Assembly: GCA_016781705.1 (NCBI GenBank)
Contig: JADDPV010000120.1
Coordinates: forward strand, 1-13,489
DNA: 13,489 bases
Source: Rubrobacter sp.
GTDB taxonomy: Bacteria > Actinomycetota > Rubrobacteria > Rubrobacterales > Rubrobacteraceae
Direction: 5' to 3'
The notes under the pieces were generated by a model. It had not been told where the DNA came from and ran no database searches. It was given only the letters and a program-made list of their open reading frames with translations. Made by a program: the position numbers and the translations under genes. The first letter of the stretch is position 1. Each line of letters starts with the position of its first letter. This document shows positions 13,199-13,489 of this stretch, in pieces.

Positions 13199-13373
13199 CG
13201 TGCGCCGAGATCGCCGAGAGCTCTACCTTGCAGAGCATATGAGTGCAGCGTAGGGAAACCCCCTTAACGCGAGCGCGAATCACACGTTCGAGGACTACGC
13301 TTCAGCCCCCGTCTTCGTTGTCCGCGTACGTGGCGGCGCTCTCCCCGACGACGGCACAGAGCGGGTCGGAGAA

Positions 13374-13489
13374 TTAGCGATGCAGGTTACGTTTTAGGCC
13401 GCGAACGTTGCGGAAGCTCCGGGCCTTTTCGAGGAAGTGTTCGACGAGACGCACGTGGTCCTTGTCGTCAAGCTGCTGCCAGATGTCGA
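13374..13489 (-). CDS. C-terminal fragment of an unidentified protein running off the right edge
   Basis: The frame is open from the window edge to TAA 13374-13376 and gives 37 residues, including DIWQQLDDKDHVRLVEHFLE and RSFRNVRGLKRNLHR, with a helical, coding-like pattern. I do not recognise the family. After the stop the same frame continues with SDPLCAVVGESAATYADNED up to TGA 13302-13304, which also looks like protein, so the stop may be a mutation in a longer gene. The start is outside the window. Confidence 0.35.
   Translation of the reverse strand, partial: DIWQQLDDKDHVRLVEHFLEKARSFRNVRGLKRNLHR

Overview
The DNA is high-GC with strongly G/C-biased third codon positions, several GTG and TTG starts, TAGTG stop-start overlaps, and leaderless-looking promoters. 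Together with the gene set (SufU-type scaffold, YchF, Hsp20, a zinc-finger Clp ATPase) this suggests a deep-branching, possibly thermophilic actinobacterium. I would guess Rubrobacter or a close relative; this is inference from style, as there is no rRNA here.

Left third (1-5024). After an unclear 5' edge comes a NarL/LuxR response regulator (minus) with no sensor kinase beside it. A small glycine-rich membrane protein (plus) converges on sufU (minus), and an EamA/DMT transporter (plus) diverges from sufU. Next are ychF and, overlapping its stop codon by one base, a gene whose reading frame is interrupted by a single UGA. Read through, it encodes a 214-residue GrdB-like (glycine/betaine/sarcosine reductase selenoprotein B family) protein with a U-x-x-C motif. 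A 9-bp hairpin with a GUG loop starts 9 nt after the UGA, with its loop 18 nt downstream. This candidate selenoprotein plus SECIS element is the main discovery in the window.

Middle (5023-9250). A two-armed repeat of octamers lies in front of a membrane protein of unknown function (recalled as DUF6391). The rest of the section is minus strand: a frameshifted Gfo/Idh/MocA oxidoreductase, broken small-ORF remnants, an intact HD-domain (SpoT/MESH1-like) hydrolase, more unassignable sequence, an N-terminally truncated DUF429 gene, and an XRE regulator. Intact conserved genes alternate with broken accessory genes, which argues for real gene decay rather than uniformly poor sequence.

Right third (9250-13489). 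This is a proteostasis block. The XRE regulator is divergent from hsp20, and three AAACTGT repeats sit on the two face-to-face promoters. hsp20 ends at a textbook terminator. It is followed by a small gene that seems split by a frameshift, then a large Clp ATPase with a ClpE-like N-terminal zinc finger and a short UVR middle domain but no recognisable ClpP-docking tripeptide. The likely job is holdase (Hsp20) plus unfoldase/disaggregase (Clp), with the XRE protein as the local regulator. The right edge holds the C-terminal end of an unidentified minus-strand gene.
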